From Prochilodus magdalenae (taxonomy: Eukaryota > Chordata > Actinopteri > Characiformes > Prochilodontidae), in the NCBI GenBank assembly GCA_024036415.1, contig JAMWET010003910.1, positions 40,114-104,113 on the forward strand: DNA of 64,000 nt, in the 5' to 3' direction. The notes beneath the pieces were generated by a model, which did no database searches, was not told the DNA's origin, and saw nothing but the letters and a program-made list of their open reading frames with translations. This document shows, piece after piece, positions 1-11,788 of the stretch; positions within the stretch are counted from its first letter, which is position 1, and each line of letters opens with the position of its first letter. Position numbers and translations under genes: made by a program.

Positions 1-1277
1 GGAGCTGGGGGTGATGGAATGGCTCAACATCCCTCCAGTCTTCCGTCCACTTGATGCCATGTCGAGTTCACGGGCTAGACAGGGTCCTATGCAATGCTAC
101 TTCCTGTCTCAGTACTTATGGCATGTAACTGTTATTTGACCAGATGCCACTTCAATAAATAATAGGCGGACTGATCTGTAATATTCTCACCGGATTATAC
201 TTTCAGGTTAGGCTAAAAAATCTTGATTCAGACAAAGTGCCAAGTTTTCCGGAGAGAGCCGACGCGTCCAGGGCTGGGTTTCTATTTTTATGCATGCGGC
301 TTCTCTGCCATCACACTCGCTATAAATGGTCTCGCAGGAGCGGAAGGTGCGGGCAGACCACATCTCCCTTATCTGCTAACATAAACACTTCAGCTCTGCT
401 AGCACACGCTCGTCCGTTCGGCGAGGCGGCTATCTTGCCTCGACATCACCGCGCGCCGGGGCAGTAATAAGGGCCGATAAATCAGCTGCTTCCGCTGGTA
501 ATTGTGCCTTTTGGGGATTTGTAGGCTCCATGTAATAGCCCTCTTAAACACCCTGATTGAGATGACGGTGCACGCTGACTCGGCAGATTTAACCACACGC
601 CTCACGCAGCTTTTCTTCCCCCCTCACCAGCAGTTCCCCCATACAGACCCTGCCGGCCAACAGCACATCAGTCGCACCATACTGGAGAAAGCCGAGACCC
701 CCGTGCTTAAAAAACAAACAGGCCGCCCCTAATGAGTAAAGTAGCAAGAATCTAACAAGCGGATTTAGAGAGGGTTTGTTAATCTGGGTTTTATTTCAGA
801 TCTGGTGGTGCTGCACCACTTAAATCCATCTAAACATGGATTAGCTAATCTGAGATGAGAGCCTTAATCTGTGTTTAAGACTTTAGCCTGCCAGGATTTG
901 TCCGCCATGATGGAGTCGGCAGTACGAATAAACAGCAACATCATTACTGACACTGATCTTTGTCTTTGCTCATAGTTCCGCTTGTGGTGAAAACAAGCAT
1001 AGCGCTACTTAAAGAGGGGGTTGCCAGAGAAACAGCCCTGAGAAGACAGACACACCCTGTTTCAATAAGATGCTTGTGTATACACAAACACAAAAGCACT
1101 GTCTGCTGCTTCTACACAGCGTGGTGATGATTGTACTTAAAGTCAAAACACTGAGGGTTTGTAGAGTAGCCTTTTAGTCTGTTAGCTAATGCTAGCTAGT
1201 TGTCTGCTATTCTGTTTAACAGTTAGTATAACAGAACTTTTTCACAATCACGGCACGATCACGTCTGGCGTCTAGCT
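1..1277. other. Non-coding unique sequence, with a CpG-containing core at 240-730
   Basis: I see no convincing gene. Positions 240-730 are more GC- and CpG-rich than the surroundings, non-repetitive, and contain homeodomain-like and GATA-like words (for example GATAAATCAGC near 475 and GGTAATTG near 498). Short open frames here lack splice context. The core could be a regulatory element; that is inference only. Confidence 0.4.
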
Positions 1278-2634
1278 GAAAGGCTAGTCCTTCTAACATG
1301 GAAGAAATGCTAATCCTTCCAATGTAGATGAAAGGCTAGACTTTCCAACAGGGACGAAAGGCTAGTCCTTCCAATGTAGATGCAAAGGCTAGTCCTTCCA
1401 ACGTGGACGAAAGGCTAGTCCTTCCAACAGGGATGAAAGGCTAGTCCTTCCAATGTAGATGAAAGGCTAGTCCTTCCAACAGGGACGAAAGGCTAGTCCT
1501 TCCAACAGGGACGAAAGGCTAGTCCTTCCAACAGGGACAAAAGGCTAGTCCTTCCAACAGGGACGAAAGGCTAGTCCTTCCAACAGGGGTGAAAGGCTAG
1601 TCCTTCCAATGTAGATGAAAGGCTAGTCCTTCCAACAGGGACGAAAGGCTAGTCCTTCCAACAGGGACGAAAGGCTAGCCCTTCCAACAGGGGCGAAAGG
1701 CTAGCCCTTCCAATAGGGACAAAAGGCTAGCCCTTCCAATGTGGATGAAAGGCTAGTCCTTCCAACAGGGACGAAAGGCTAGTCCTTCCAACAGGGACGA
1801 AAGGCTAGCCCTTCCAACAGGGGCGAAAGGCTAGCCCTTCCAACAGGGACGAAAGGCTAGCCCTTCCAATGTGGATGAAAGGCTAGTCCTTCCAACAGGG
1901 ACGAAAAGCTAGTCCTTCCAGTGTAGATGAAAGGCTAGTCCTTCCAATGTGGACGAAAGGCTAGTCCTTCCAACAGGGACGAAAGGCTAGCTCTTCCAAC
2001 AGGGACGAAAGGCTAGTCCTTCCAATGTGGATGAAAGGCTAGTCCTTCCAACGTGGACGAAAGGCTAGTCCTTCCAACAGGGACGAAAGGCTAGTCCTTC
2101 CAATGTAGATGAAAGGCTAGTCCTTCCAACGTGGACGAAAGGCTAGCCCTTCCAATGTAGATGAAAGGCTAGTCCTTCCAATGTAGATGAAAGGCTAGTC
2201 CTTCCAACAGGGACGAAAGGCTAGTCCTTCCAACAGGGACGAAAGGCTAGTCCTTCCAATGTAGATGAAAGGCTAGCCCTTCCAACGTGGACGAAAGGCT
2301 AGCCCTTCCAACGTGGACGAAAGGCTAGCCCTTCCAATGTGGACGAAAGGCTAGCCCTTCCAACGTGGACGAAAGGCTAGCCCTTCCAACGTGGACGAAA
2401 GGCTAGCTCTTCCAACGTGGACGAAAGGCTAGTCCTTCCAACGTGGACGAAAGGCTAGCCCTTCCAACGTGGACGAAAGGCTAGTCCTTCCAACGTGGAC
2501 GAAAGGCTAGTCCTTCCAACGTGGACGAAAGGCTAGCCCCTCCAACGTGGACGAAAGGCTAGTACTTCCAACGTGTATCAAACGCTAGTCCTTCTAACGT
2601 GGACGAAAGGCTAGCCCTTCCAATGTGGACGAAA
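1278..2634. repeat. 26-bp minisatellite, about 52 copies
   Basis: The unit reads GAAAGGCTAGTCCTTCCAAC plus a six-base variable end. Three end types alternate (ACAGGGAC, ATGTAGAT, ACGTGGAC), with a further TC/CC variant inside CTAG(T/C)CC. The first 1 kb mixes the types irregularly. From about 2280 onward nearly all units are ACGTGGAC. Both edge units are diverged, as expected of an array that is homogenised from inside. Confidence 0.95.
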
Positions 2635-3650
2635 CGTTTGACCTAGCTGAGGAATTTTGGGCATCATATAAGTGGTTTAGCTGGGTTCTCTGGGAGTGAG
2701 GTTCTCCCTCTGGCGTGTACTTTTGGAACTAGAACTTGGCAGAGCATTTACTTGCACAAGCTACAGTGCACTACGGGAAAGAGGACATGTTGTGTAGGCT
2801 GATTTTTTTAGTGCTGAAGTGACTGTCTTGGTAGTCTTGGTAGGGCTCTCGGTTTTGCCTTTGGTGGTACAAACCAGGAGAGTCCTGCCAGGGACCCCGT
2901 TCTCGGCTGCAGCCCAGCATTTGGAAGGCAGCTGCAGTCGGTGTTCAGAGCCAATCTTCAGCCTCTACTTCCATCCGAGTGCCATTCTTTCGCCTCTCCT
3001 GGGAGAAGAACCCCGAAAGGCCTGCAAAATCGGTGATGACAGTCACAGCTGATCAGCTAATTAGCTAATTAGCCGGAGCCGGGACCCTCAATTACTGAGC
3101 ATAGGTGTTACTACTGACACAACAGCGGTTTGCTTCTGCGGAGCATGTGTAAATCTGACAGGCCAGCATCTACCTCACTCGCTAGAAGCTTCGGCAAGAA
3201 ATACCGGTCACTGGCTCTAATGTAAAGGTTGCGTCTGATTCGTTAGAGCCTTTGGAGCATGACGGTCCTCCGCCCCACACCTTTGATGGTGGCCCTGGGC
3301 ACAGCGCCAGTTCAAAGCAATTTCCAGCTAAATATGGTTCTGATATGGATACTAAAAGACCAGCAGATAAGCGGCTCAGGGCCACTCGTCTTCCACACGC
3401 CACTTCCTCCTTTAATGAAAGGATTCAGTGCTCAATGGTCCGTCGGAGGCCGAAGCGATGGCAGACTGGAGGGAACGTCGGTGCTCCTGAGATGAATGCC
3501 ATCATTCTGCTCATTGTTCCAGTCACCGAGAGTCACCCATGCCTCCGTACCCCCAAACAGCAGCTGGAGCCTGTGGGTCGCTGTTCCTAAAAAAGTTGGG
3601 ACAGAATGACAGATTTACGGGCAGGTCATTTAAACCCTGTAGGTCACTGA
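2635..3650. other. Non-coding unique sequence
   Basis: No gene is supported. The overlapping short frames at 3182-3590 on both strands have no splice sites or recognisable domains. A GCTAATTAG palindromic stretch lies at about 3056-3073. Confidence 0.4.
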
Positions 3651-3870
3651 AAATTGGTGGTAGTAACTTAAGACTCCTGCAGATGGCGCTGCATGAGGAT
3701 GATGGGGCTACTATAAATCCCTGTGGGTTGTGAGTGACGGGATCTATAGATCGGGAGATAGATAGATTGTAGAGGTGCTACAGTGCAGGGAGTGTCTCGT
3801 TCCATGTGTGGAAAATGGCTCCAGTGCAGATGTTAATGACTGGCTAAAAGGAGGGACTGAATGTGGGCGT
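3651..3870 (-). repeat. Unclassified dispersed repeat (family X), partial copy
   Basis: Matches the reverse complement of the 48588-49072 copy, from the CTCCTGCAGATGGCGCTGCA segment through the GGAGGGACTGAATGTGGGCG segment, then ends. Five copies of the family occur in this window. No coding capacity or terminal repeats were recognised. Confidence 0.75.
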
Positions 3871-4427
3871 GGCCAAAAAATGTTTGACAGGAGAAACAAA
3901 GAGCAGTAAAATTATGAAACCCAGGAAAACACCTGGAGCCAATCAGAGATGTCTGGAAGCATGACTTGTATTTCCAAAATGCCCAAATACAAAAAAAAAT
4001 AAAAAAATTAACATGTAAAGGAAATTAATGCAAAAACATAATTTTCTATGTCATTTTGGACAATTTTTGTTTGTGTGTCTATCAGAAAAATTTAATACAT
4101 GAAATAATAAAAAAAAAGATTTAAATAATTTGATTTTCTATGTGAAAATAAGTTAATCTACAAAATTCTGCATATTTGTATACTCAGTTATTATTTATTG
4201 GCTGAATGTATACGTTTATAAACATTTATCATTAACATTTATTATCAACATTTACAGCACATTGAATATTTCATTTAATATGACATTTTTCAAATGGATA
4301 GAAACGTGGCACTAAAATGGGCAGAGTTTTTTTTTCCTAGAGAGTCTGAGAATACGTTCACTGAGAATCTCAACACACACACACTAGCACTCAGTTTGGG
4401 GTCACGTGTCCTAACCATAATAATAGA
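3871..4427. other. AT-rich non-coding sequence
   Basis: A-rich runs and low-complexity AT sequence at about 3980-4290. No gene or transposon end recognised. Confidence 0.4.
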
Positions 4428-4675
4428 TGTCATGGCTGTCCAAAGAAAAACAGGGATCTCCATAATGGCAACTTTACAGGAGAGACCAAAAACCTCATTT
4501 GGTTTGAATGTAAGTCAATGGAACCAGACGTCTTTCCAAGCAGCTTCGGGCCGTTTCTGTTGGTCCATTCTTTATGAAATTCCCACACAGTGTAAACAGC
4601 AGCACATGTGATCAAATGAGGCATAAAAGTAAAAATCAACAAAAATACATGTTTTTCTTTGGACAGTGACGACAT
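4428..4675 (+). mobile_element. Short inverted-repeat transposon (MITE family B), near-complete copy
   Basis: About 248 bp, bounded by inverted ends: GCTGTCCAAAGAAAAACA near 4435 and TTTTTCTTTGGACAGTGACG near 4652. The body carries CTTTACAGGAGAG, AAGTCAATGGAACCAGACGT and TTGGTCCATTC, which recur in the other copies at about 22711, 26968, 27826 and 56327. It encodes nothing and depends on an unknown transposase. The superfamily was not determined. Confidence 0.8.
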
Positions 4676-4869
4676 ATAGTAATAATCATACAGTGTAGAC
4701 TGTAAAGGTATAAACTAACACCAAACCTTCATCAGCACCTGAACAGTGTAAAGTTTACGAGGTTTGAAGATGGTGTAGATTACAGATATTAAACAGTGAG
4801 CTGTGATGTTCTGTTCCCATTAATATCTGTTTATTAGTGAAATTTAATTGTGGGTTTTTTTAGATATAT

Positions 4870-5180
4870 GGTACTGTGGAAGTCGTTCCGTTCTCTATGC
4901 TGTATCGATTTCTCAGTTATCGTTAGGAAACGTGGTGTTAACTTTCATAGCTATGCTGACGACAGTACTTTAGAACAGACTCGGTTCTTTAGCTACTAAT
5001 ATAAAACCTGTAGTAGAAAACCTGGACGTGATCTTCAACTCTGAGCTCGGTTTTATCCCAGATGTCATGGCTGTCGCTAAAGTAGCTTCTTATCTTTTAA
5101 AAAATACTGTATCACAAAAATTCAGCCTTTTCTGTCTCAGAGTGACGCAGAGGAACTCATTCATGTGTTTTTCACAGCAG
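4870..5180 (+). pseudogene. Degenerate LINE reverse transcriptase fragment
   Basis: Frame-broken remnant of a non-LTR retrotransposon reverse transcriptase. A YADD box (catalytic motif of the polymerase) is readable at 4952-4963 in the context HSYADDST. Downstream, another frame gives NLDVIFNSELGF, matching the N-L-G-V-x-F-D block that follows YADD in L2/Rex-type elements, then IQPFLSQSDAEELIHVF, matching the RPFLSxxDAExLIHAF block. Stops and frameshifts make it non-functional. Its 3' end runs directly into the 32-bp tandem array, whose unit derives from the next motif of the same protein. Exact clade (L2, CR1 or Rex1) is uncertain. Confidence 0.75.
5101..5165 (+). repeat. Left arm of a 65-bp inverted repeat flanking the 32-bp array
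   Basis: The LINE segment from AAAATACTGTATCAC to CATTCATGT is repeated in inverted orientation at 6101-6165, with only a few mismatches, mainly near the TATCAC end. The two copies bracket the tandem array symmetrically. Confidence 0.9.
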
Positions 5181-6100
5181 AGTTGATCACTGTAATGATC
5201 CTCTTACTGCAGAGGTGATCACTGTAATGATCCTCTTACTGCAGAGGTGATCACTGTAATGATCCTCTTACTGCAGAGGTGATCACTGTAATGATCCTCT
5301 TACTGGAGAGTTGATCACTGTAATGGTCCTCTTACTGGAGAGTTGATCACTGTAATGATCCTCTTACTGCAGAGGTGATCACTGTAATGATCCTCTTACT
5401 GCAGAGGTGATCACTGTAATGATCCTCTTACTGCAGAGTTGATCACTGTAATGATCCTCTTACTGCAGAGGTGATCACTGTAATGATCCTCTTACTGCAG
5501 AGTTGATCACTGTAATGATCCTCTTACTGCAGAGGTGATCACTGTAATGATCCTCTTACTGCAGAGGTGATCACTGTAATGATCCTCTTACTGCAGAGGT
5601 GATCACTGTAATGATCCTCTTACTGCAGAGTTGATCACTGTAATGATCCTCTTCTTGCAGAGGTGATCACTGTAATGATCCTCTTACTGCAGAGTTGATC
5701 ACTGTAATGATCCTCTTACTGCAGAGGTGATCACTGTAATGGTCCTCTTACTGCAGAGGTGATCACTGTAATGATCCTCTTACTGCAGAGTTGATCACTG
5801 TAATGATCCTCTTCTTGCAGAGGTGATCACTGTAATGATCCTCTTACTGCAGAGTTGATCACTGTAATGATCCTCTTACTGCAGAGGTGATCACTGTAAT
5901 GGTCCTCTTCTTGCAGAGGTGATCACTGTAATGATCCTCTTACTGCAGAGGTGATCACTGTAATGATCCTCTTACTGCAGAGGTGATCACTGTAATGGTC
6001 CTCTTACTGGAGAGTTGATCACTGTAATGATCCTCTTACTGCAGAGGTGATCACTGTAATGGTCCTCTTACTGGAGAGTTGATCACTGTAATGATCCTCT
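5181..6100. repeat. 32-bp minisatellite derived from a LINE reverse transcriptase motif, about 29 copies
   Basis: The unit is GATCACTGTAATGATCCTCTTACTGCAGAGGT, with variants G(A/T)GAG/GTTGATC, TACTGG and TTCTTGC. The first unit continues the preceding LINE fragment: AGAGTTGATCACTGTAATGATCC reads R-V-D-H-C-N-D, equivalent to the conserved SRLDYCN motif of L2/Rex reverse transcriptases. The array is therefore an amplified piece of retrotransposon coding sequence. 32 bp is not a multiple of three, so no long frame survives. Confidence 0.93.
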
Positions 6101-6165
6101 ACATGAATGAGTTCCTCTGCGTCACTCTGAGACAGAAAAGGCTGAACTTTAGTGATACAGTATTT
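6101..6165 (-). repeat. Right arm of the inverted repeat flanking the 32-bp array
   Basis: Antisense copy of LINE segment 5101-5165. It starts immediately after the last 32-bp unit and is followed by a TTA microsatellite. Confidence 0.9.
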
Positions 6166-6176
6166 TTCTGCGTCAC

Positions 6177-6177
<1 letters not shown>

Positions 6178-6207
<30 letters not shown>

Positions 6208-6229
6208 TATTATTATTATTATTATATAT
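6178..6229. repeat. (TTA)n microsatellite
   Basis: About 50 bp of nearly perfect TAT/ATT trinucleotide repeat with one interruption (TTACTATT). The open frames here are poly-Tyr and poly-Asn artefacts. Confidence 0.95.
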
Positions 6230-6715
6230 TGGACAATAAGAACAAACTAGACACACACAGTCAACACCATGAGGAATCCTGTAGCTGTGGCTAGAGAGTG
6301 GAGGCACCTTGGCTTCGTTTGGAGGTGAAGCTGCTGGATGAGTCAGGCCGTGTTGTCCTGCGGTGTTGCTGAGGGCAGTGGGGTTGTCCCGTGTCATGGT
6401 CACTCTCTAGATGAACAGCCTTGTCCTGATGGTCTAAATATAACCAGTGGAGTTCCAGTGGTGTGACCCGACATGCCCCACTGTGTCCAGATGTCCGCCT
6501 CTGTGCCACTCCGCTGACCCTTCCACTCACAGCTGGAGCGATGCGCCAATGACCAGAGCAGCTTCGGCCTTAGCTGTGGGTGAAGAAGGCCGGTCATTCT
6601 GATGAACGACATTGGTTATTTCTGAAAGGGGAGGAGAACGAGCCCAGGGCGGCGAAGGGCGAATCAAGAGAAGGAGAGAGAAATGTAGGTTAATGGACAC
6701 GTTAATGGAAACCAC
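6230..6715. other. Non-coding sequence
   Basis: No repeat family recurring in the window and no gene seen. Overlapping antisense frames at 6291-6715 are not supported by splice sites or domains. Confidence 0.35.
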
Positions 6716-6826
6716 AGTCTCTCTCTCTCTCGCTCTCTCGCTCTCTCTCTCTCTAGAGATATATATCTATATCTTTATATGTTATACATATAGACAGAGA
6801 GATAGAGAGAGAGAAAGAAAGAGAGC
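6716..6826. repeat. (CT)n - AT-rich centre - (GA)n palindromic simple repeat
   Basis: A CT tract (6718-6755) is followed by a TATA-rich centre and then a GA tract (6793-6826), so the segment can fold back on itself as a hairpin. Confidence 0.85.
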
Positions 6827-6844
6827 ACTGCTATTTCCAGAGCT

Positions 6845-7690
6845 GCCACTAGGTCATATCGGAATAATATGCCCACCTCCCTAACAGTGGGAATAACCAC
6901 CCTTGGCTCGGATGACTTTAGAGAGACACTGTGCCATAGACTGTATTAGTTGACGGAAGGTACCCGGAAGCACCTGTGCCCATTCCACTGCCGCAGAGCA
7001 CTGAGGTACCTCAGACCGTGTGATTGTGGGTCAGCACGGTGAACCTGGCATTCCAAGTGTTTCCAGATGTGCTCCAATAGATTGGGATTGTGCCCCGGGA
7101 CCACCACCCTTGTGTGGTGAGGTAGAACGCAATCCTGTTGATCGGGTCCATTTCCATCAGGAAAGAACTTCAGCAATTTTTGGGAGCCTATAATCTGCTA
7201 GGGCTGCCCAGTACCAGCCGGCGTTCCGAGACTCATGCAGTGGTATTAGTGGTCCACGATCATACCAGAACACCTACCCTTAGACATGTACACTGCCATC
7301 AACACCCTGTGTTTGTCCCACAAGTGTTTTTTAGCGTCTGGCAGCGTGTGTGCCATCATCTGCCCACTTCAGGCAGCACAAAGCTGGATTTATCCGAGAG
7401 GGCAAGATTTTTCCAAACCTCCAATTACAGTATTCCAGTGCAAACTGGAAGCAACGTTGATGACGTTGTGGTGATCCCTGGCAGCTTCCTTGGTGCTCCT
7501 GTGTTCATTATGAAGGTTAACTGGTCCATCATGGCATGTAAATTGCTCTGTGCCACTTACTGGAGTGATCGATCCTCTCTGGCATCAGTGGGCCAGGGGG
7601 CACCACTGATATGCCTTTGAGAGGTATGTCCATTCTCGGTACAGCTTCACTATAGTGGCTCTAGAACATTCCACACAGTTAGTGGTTTCT
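6845..7690 (-). pseudogene. Tc1/mariner-like transposase relic
   Basis: On the minus strand the frame at 7176-6946 gives PNLLEHIWKHLECQV, corresponding to the PDLNPIEHLWDVLERQV region that carries the catalytic Glu of Tc1-family DD34E transposases, followed by LSALRQWNGHRCFRVPSVN, the distorted C-terminal helix region. The upstream half (7200-7680) is frame-broken. A related relic in the opposite orientation lies at 40636-41490. Non-functional; intact ends were not identified. Confidence 0.65.
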
Positions 7691-7744
7691 GATATGGTAC
7701 CACCCTTCATGCCCTCTTGGACACCAGCCAAACTTGTGCCTGGA

Positions 7745-8385
7745 TCGGGCATGGACTGGACGAGGTTCTGGATGTAGCCACATCAGTGTTCAGACACTCT
7801 TACATCAGAGAACTGGTCAGCTGGTCCAGATGTGGTGGATGCCTTCCCTGGCACAGTTCCGAGGAGAATTCCCTGTAGACTGGGATTGTATCCACTGCTG
7901 GTAGACCCGTATGACCGTACGCTCTCATACACCTGCAGATTCAGCTACTTCCTTCACACTATGGTCTTTGGCCACGCCCACATGCAGTCACTCCTTTTAG
8001 CCAATCATTAACATCTGCTCTGGAGCCATTTTCCACACATGGAACGAGACACTCCCTGCACTGTAGCACCTCTTCCCAATCTATGGATCCCGTCACTCAC
8101 ACCCCACAGGTATTCATAGCCCTGTCACCCTCATGCAGCGCCACCTGCTGGTCCACCTTGTAGATGGACAGTCAGAGGCGATAGCTCATCTGCTGCTGCA
8201 CAGTGCAGTGTTGGTCATCCTCTAGTCCTTCATCGGTGGTTATAGGACGCCGCCCACACAACATTCCCTGCACTGTACCGCCTCTTCCCCATCTATGGAT
8301 CCCGCCACTCACACCCCGCAGGTATTTATAGCCCCATCACCCACGTGCAGCGCCATCTGCAGGAGCCTGAAGTTACTACCACCTT
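7745..8385 (+). repeat. Family X dispersed repeat with an internal duplication
   Basis: Runs from GGACTGGACGAGGTTCTGGA to GCGCCATCTGCAGGAGCCTG, matching 48588-49072. The terminal part is present twice: CCCTGCACTGTA(G/C)C(A/G)CCTCTTCCC with ATCTATGGATCCCG occurs near 8053 and again near 8267. Confidence 0.8.
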
Positions 8386-9360
8386 AAACACTCTTCCTTC
8401 CCCCCTGTCTGTCTGTATCTCTCTCTCTCATTGTCTCCATCATTATCTGCCCCCCCTTTTTCCTATCTCTCTCTCTCAACACTCGCACTCCACACCCGCC
8501 ACCATGACAGGAAACGAAGACATATGCTTTCATCATCACACGTTCCCCTAACTCGATTTGCCGAGCGAGGGAATTCAATTCAGCCTAGACTGCCGTCCTA
8601 CTGGCAGCTGCTTAGCCCGTTGTTCTTCTCTCTTAGCGCTTTTCATTATGCAAATGTGGTATAGAAGTGATGGGATGAACCGCGTTAAGGGTGCTCTGCT
8701 GGAAACTCGGCGCTCTTCCTGGTGTAACGCGCGTCGGGGTTGCGCTGAACTGTGATCTGTTCCCCACACGAGGCGCTGATTATATTCCTGCCATGTACAA
8801 ACAAGCTGTAGGTACGTCTTCCACTAGAGCCTGTAATTACTGCGCGTCCTGGAAAACAGTCCACACTGCATAAACAGATCCGGCTTACTCCACCTTCTAA
8901 CCCTTCATCAATGGAGCTGTGCTGAACGGCGCATTCCCACCTAATTCCAGAGTTCAGAGTGTCATTTGTCAGGAGGTGTGTATCTGTAGTGCAGCGTCAG
9001 ATCCCTCGGCCTCCGTCCGGCAGACTGAATCAGGTTTACGGTTTCAGGCAGCAGTGTTATCTAATCACCGTATCCCAGCATGCATTACACAGATAAGACA
9101 AATTCCAAATCTTGCAGTTGATAATGAGCCCCTAAGATAGACATGATGATGCCAGGGGGATAAAAAGGGGTGTGTCCTGCTTTATTTTGTCATAATCACA
9201 GTTTAAAGAAGTTTTCAGTTTTCAGAAGTACGTTTACGACAGGAGTGACACGGGGTGAGTAGGTCTGACATCACGAGACATGCATACGATTCACTTCCAC
9301 CGTTTCTCCTACTCTCCTGTTCCCCACCTGCTGTCTAGAACCATTTTTTACAAAGGTAAA
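8386..9360. other. Non-coding sequence, with a small Tc1-derived fragment at about 9232-9295
   Basis: 8400-8480 is CT-rich; 8540-9130 is unique and moderately CpG-rich, without a supported gene. At 9232-9295 the words ACAGGAGTGACAC, GTGAGTAGGTCTGACATC and GAGACATGC resemble the 5' sub-terminal region of the 18547-19268 element. Confidence 0.4.
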
Positions 9361-11788
9361 CGTTAGAACAGACGTTTATAACAAATGTTTATAACAGATG
9401 TTTAGCATCGTATAGCATCTTTAGCATGTTATAACAGACAGACTGATGGGTTAAACAAACATTGACAGCAGACCTTAACAGACACAGCGATATGTCATAA
9501 CACACACTTATAACAAGTTTATAACAGACATAGCGATGAGTTACAACAGATTTTTATAGCCCATGTAGCTTTGGGTTATAACAGATGCTCATAACAGATG
9601 TAGTAAAGGGAGGGTTGTGACGGATGTTTATAATAGACATAGCAGTGGGTTCTAACAAAGTTATAATATATATAGTGATGGGTTGTAACGGCAGTTATAA
9701 CAGATGTAGTGATGGTTTATTGCAGACAGTTATGACAGATGTAGTGATGGGTTGTAACAGACGTTTATAACAGATGAAGTGATGGTTGTAACAGACAGTT
9801 ATAACAGATGTAGTTATGGGTTGTAACAAACGTTTATAACAGATGTAGTTATTGGTTATAACAGATGTTTATAACAGATGTAGTGATGGGTTATAACAGA
9901 CGTTTATAACAGATGAAGTGATGGTTGTAACAGACAGTTATAACAGATGTTTATAACAGATGTAGTGATGGTTTATTGCAGACAGTTATAACAGATGTAC
10001 TGATGGGTTGTAACAGACGTTTATAACAGATGTAGTAATAGGTTATAACAGATGTTTATAACAGATGTAGTGATGGGTTACAATGACAGTTATTACAGAT
10101 GTAGTGATGGGTTATAGCAGACGTTTCTAACAGATATAGTGATGGGTTATGCCAGACGTTTATAACAGATGTAGTGATGGGTTATAACAGATGTTTATAA
10201 CAGATGAAGTGATGGTTGTAACAGACAGTTATAACAGATGTTTATAACAGATGTAGTGATGGTTTATTGCAGACAGTTATGACAGATGTGATGGTTTATT
10301 GCGGACAGTTATAACAGTTATAACAGTAGTAATAGGTTATAACAGATGTACTGATGGTTGTAACAGACGTTCATAACAGATGTAGTAATAGGTTATAACA
10401 GATGTACTCATGGGTTATAACGACAGTTATGACAGATGTAGTGATGGGTTATAACAGACGTTTGTAATAGATGTAGTGATGGGTTATAACAGACAGTTAT
10501 CACAGATGTAATGAGGGGTTGTAACAGACGTTTATAACAGATGTAGTGATGGGTTGTAACAGATGTAATGATGGGTTATAACAGACGTTTATAACAGATG
10601 TAGTAATAGGTTATAACAGATGTACTCATGGGTTATAACGACAGTTATGACAGATGTAGTGATGGGTTATAACAGATGTAGTGATGGGTTGTAACAGACA
10701 GTTATCACAGATGTAGTGATGGGTTGTAACAGACGTTTATAACAGATGTAGTGATGGGTTGTAACAGATGTAATGATGGGTTGTAACAGACGTTTATAAC
10801 AGATGTAGTTATAGGTTATAACAGATGTACTCATGGGTTATAACGACAGTTATGACAGATGTAGTGATGGGTTGTAACAGATGTAGTGATGGGTTGTAAC
10901 AGACAGTTATCACAGATGTAGTGATGGGTTGTAACAGATGTAGTGATGGGTTGTAACAGACAGTTATCACAGATGTAGTGATGGGTTGTAACAGATGTTT
11001 ATAACAGATGTAGTGATGGGTTATAACAGATGTAGTGATGGGTTGTAACAGATGTAGTGATGGGTTGTAACAGATGTAGTGATGGGTTGTAACAGATGTA
11101 GTGATGGGTTATAACAGATGTAGTGATGGGTTGTAACAGATGTTTATAACAGATGTAGTGATGGGTTATAACAGATGTAGCGATGGGTTGTAACAGATGT
11201 AGTGATGGGTTGTAACAGATGTAGTGATGGGTTGTAACAGATGTAGTGATGGGTTATAACAGATGTAGTGATGGGTTGTAACAGACGTAGTGATGGGTTG
11301 TAACAGATGTAGTGATGGGTTGTAACAGATGTAGTGATGGGTTGTAACAGATGTAGTGATGGGTTGTAACAGACGTAGTGATGGGTTGTAACAGATGTAG
11401 TGATGGGTTGTAACAGATGTAGTGATGGGTTGTAACAGATGTAGTGATGGGTTATAACAGATGGTGTGTGATGGGTTGGTGTTAACAGATGTAGTGATGG
11501 GTTGTAACAGACGTAGTGATGGGTTGTAACAGATGTAGTGATGGGTTGTAACAGATGTAGTGATGGGTTGTAACAGATGTAGTGATGGGTTGTAACAGAC
11601 GTAGTGATGGGTTGTAACAGATGTAGTGATGGGTTGTAACAGATGTAGTGATGGGTTGTAACAGATGTAGTGATGGGTTGTAACAGATGTAGCGATGGGT
11701 TGTAACAGATGTAGTGATGGGTTGTAACAGATGTAGTGATGGGTTATAACAGATGTAGTGATGGGTTGTAACAGACGTAGTGATGGTT
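9361..11788. repeat. 22-bp minisatellite, about 2.4 kb (around 110 units)
   Basis: The consensus unit is AACAGATGTAGTGATGGGTT plus GT or AT. In the 5' half it is interleaved with the related sequence ACAGACGTTTATAACAGATG, giving irregular compound units of roughly 40-66 bp. From about 11,000 to the end it is almost purely 22-bp units, with T/C (GATGTAG/GACGTAG) and G/A variants. One aberrant unit (GGTGTGTGATGGGTTGGTGTT) is near 11,463. Confidence 0.95.
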
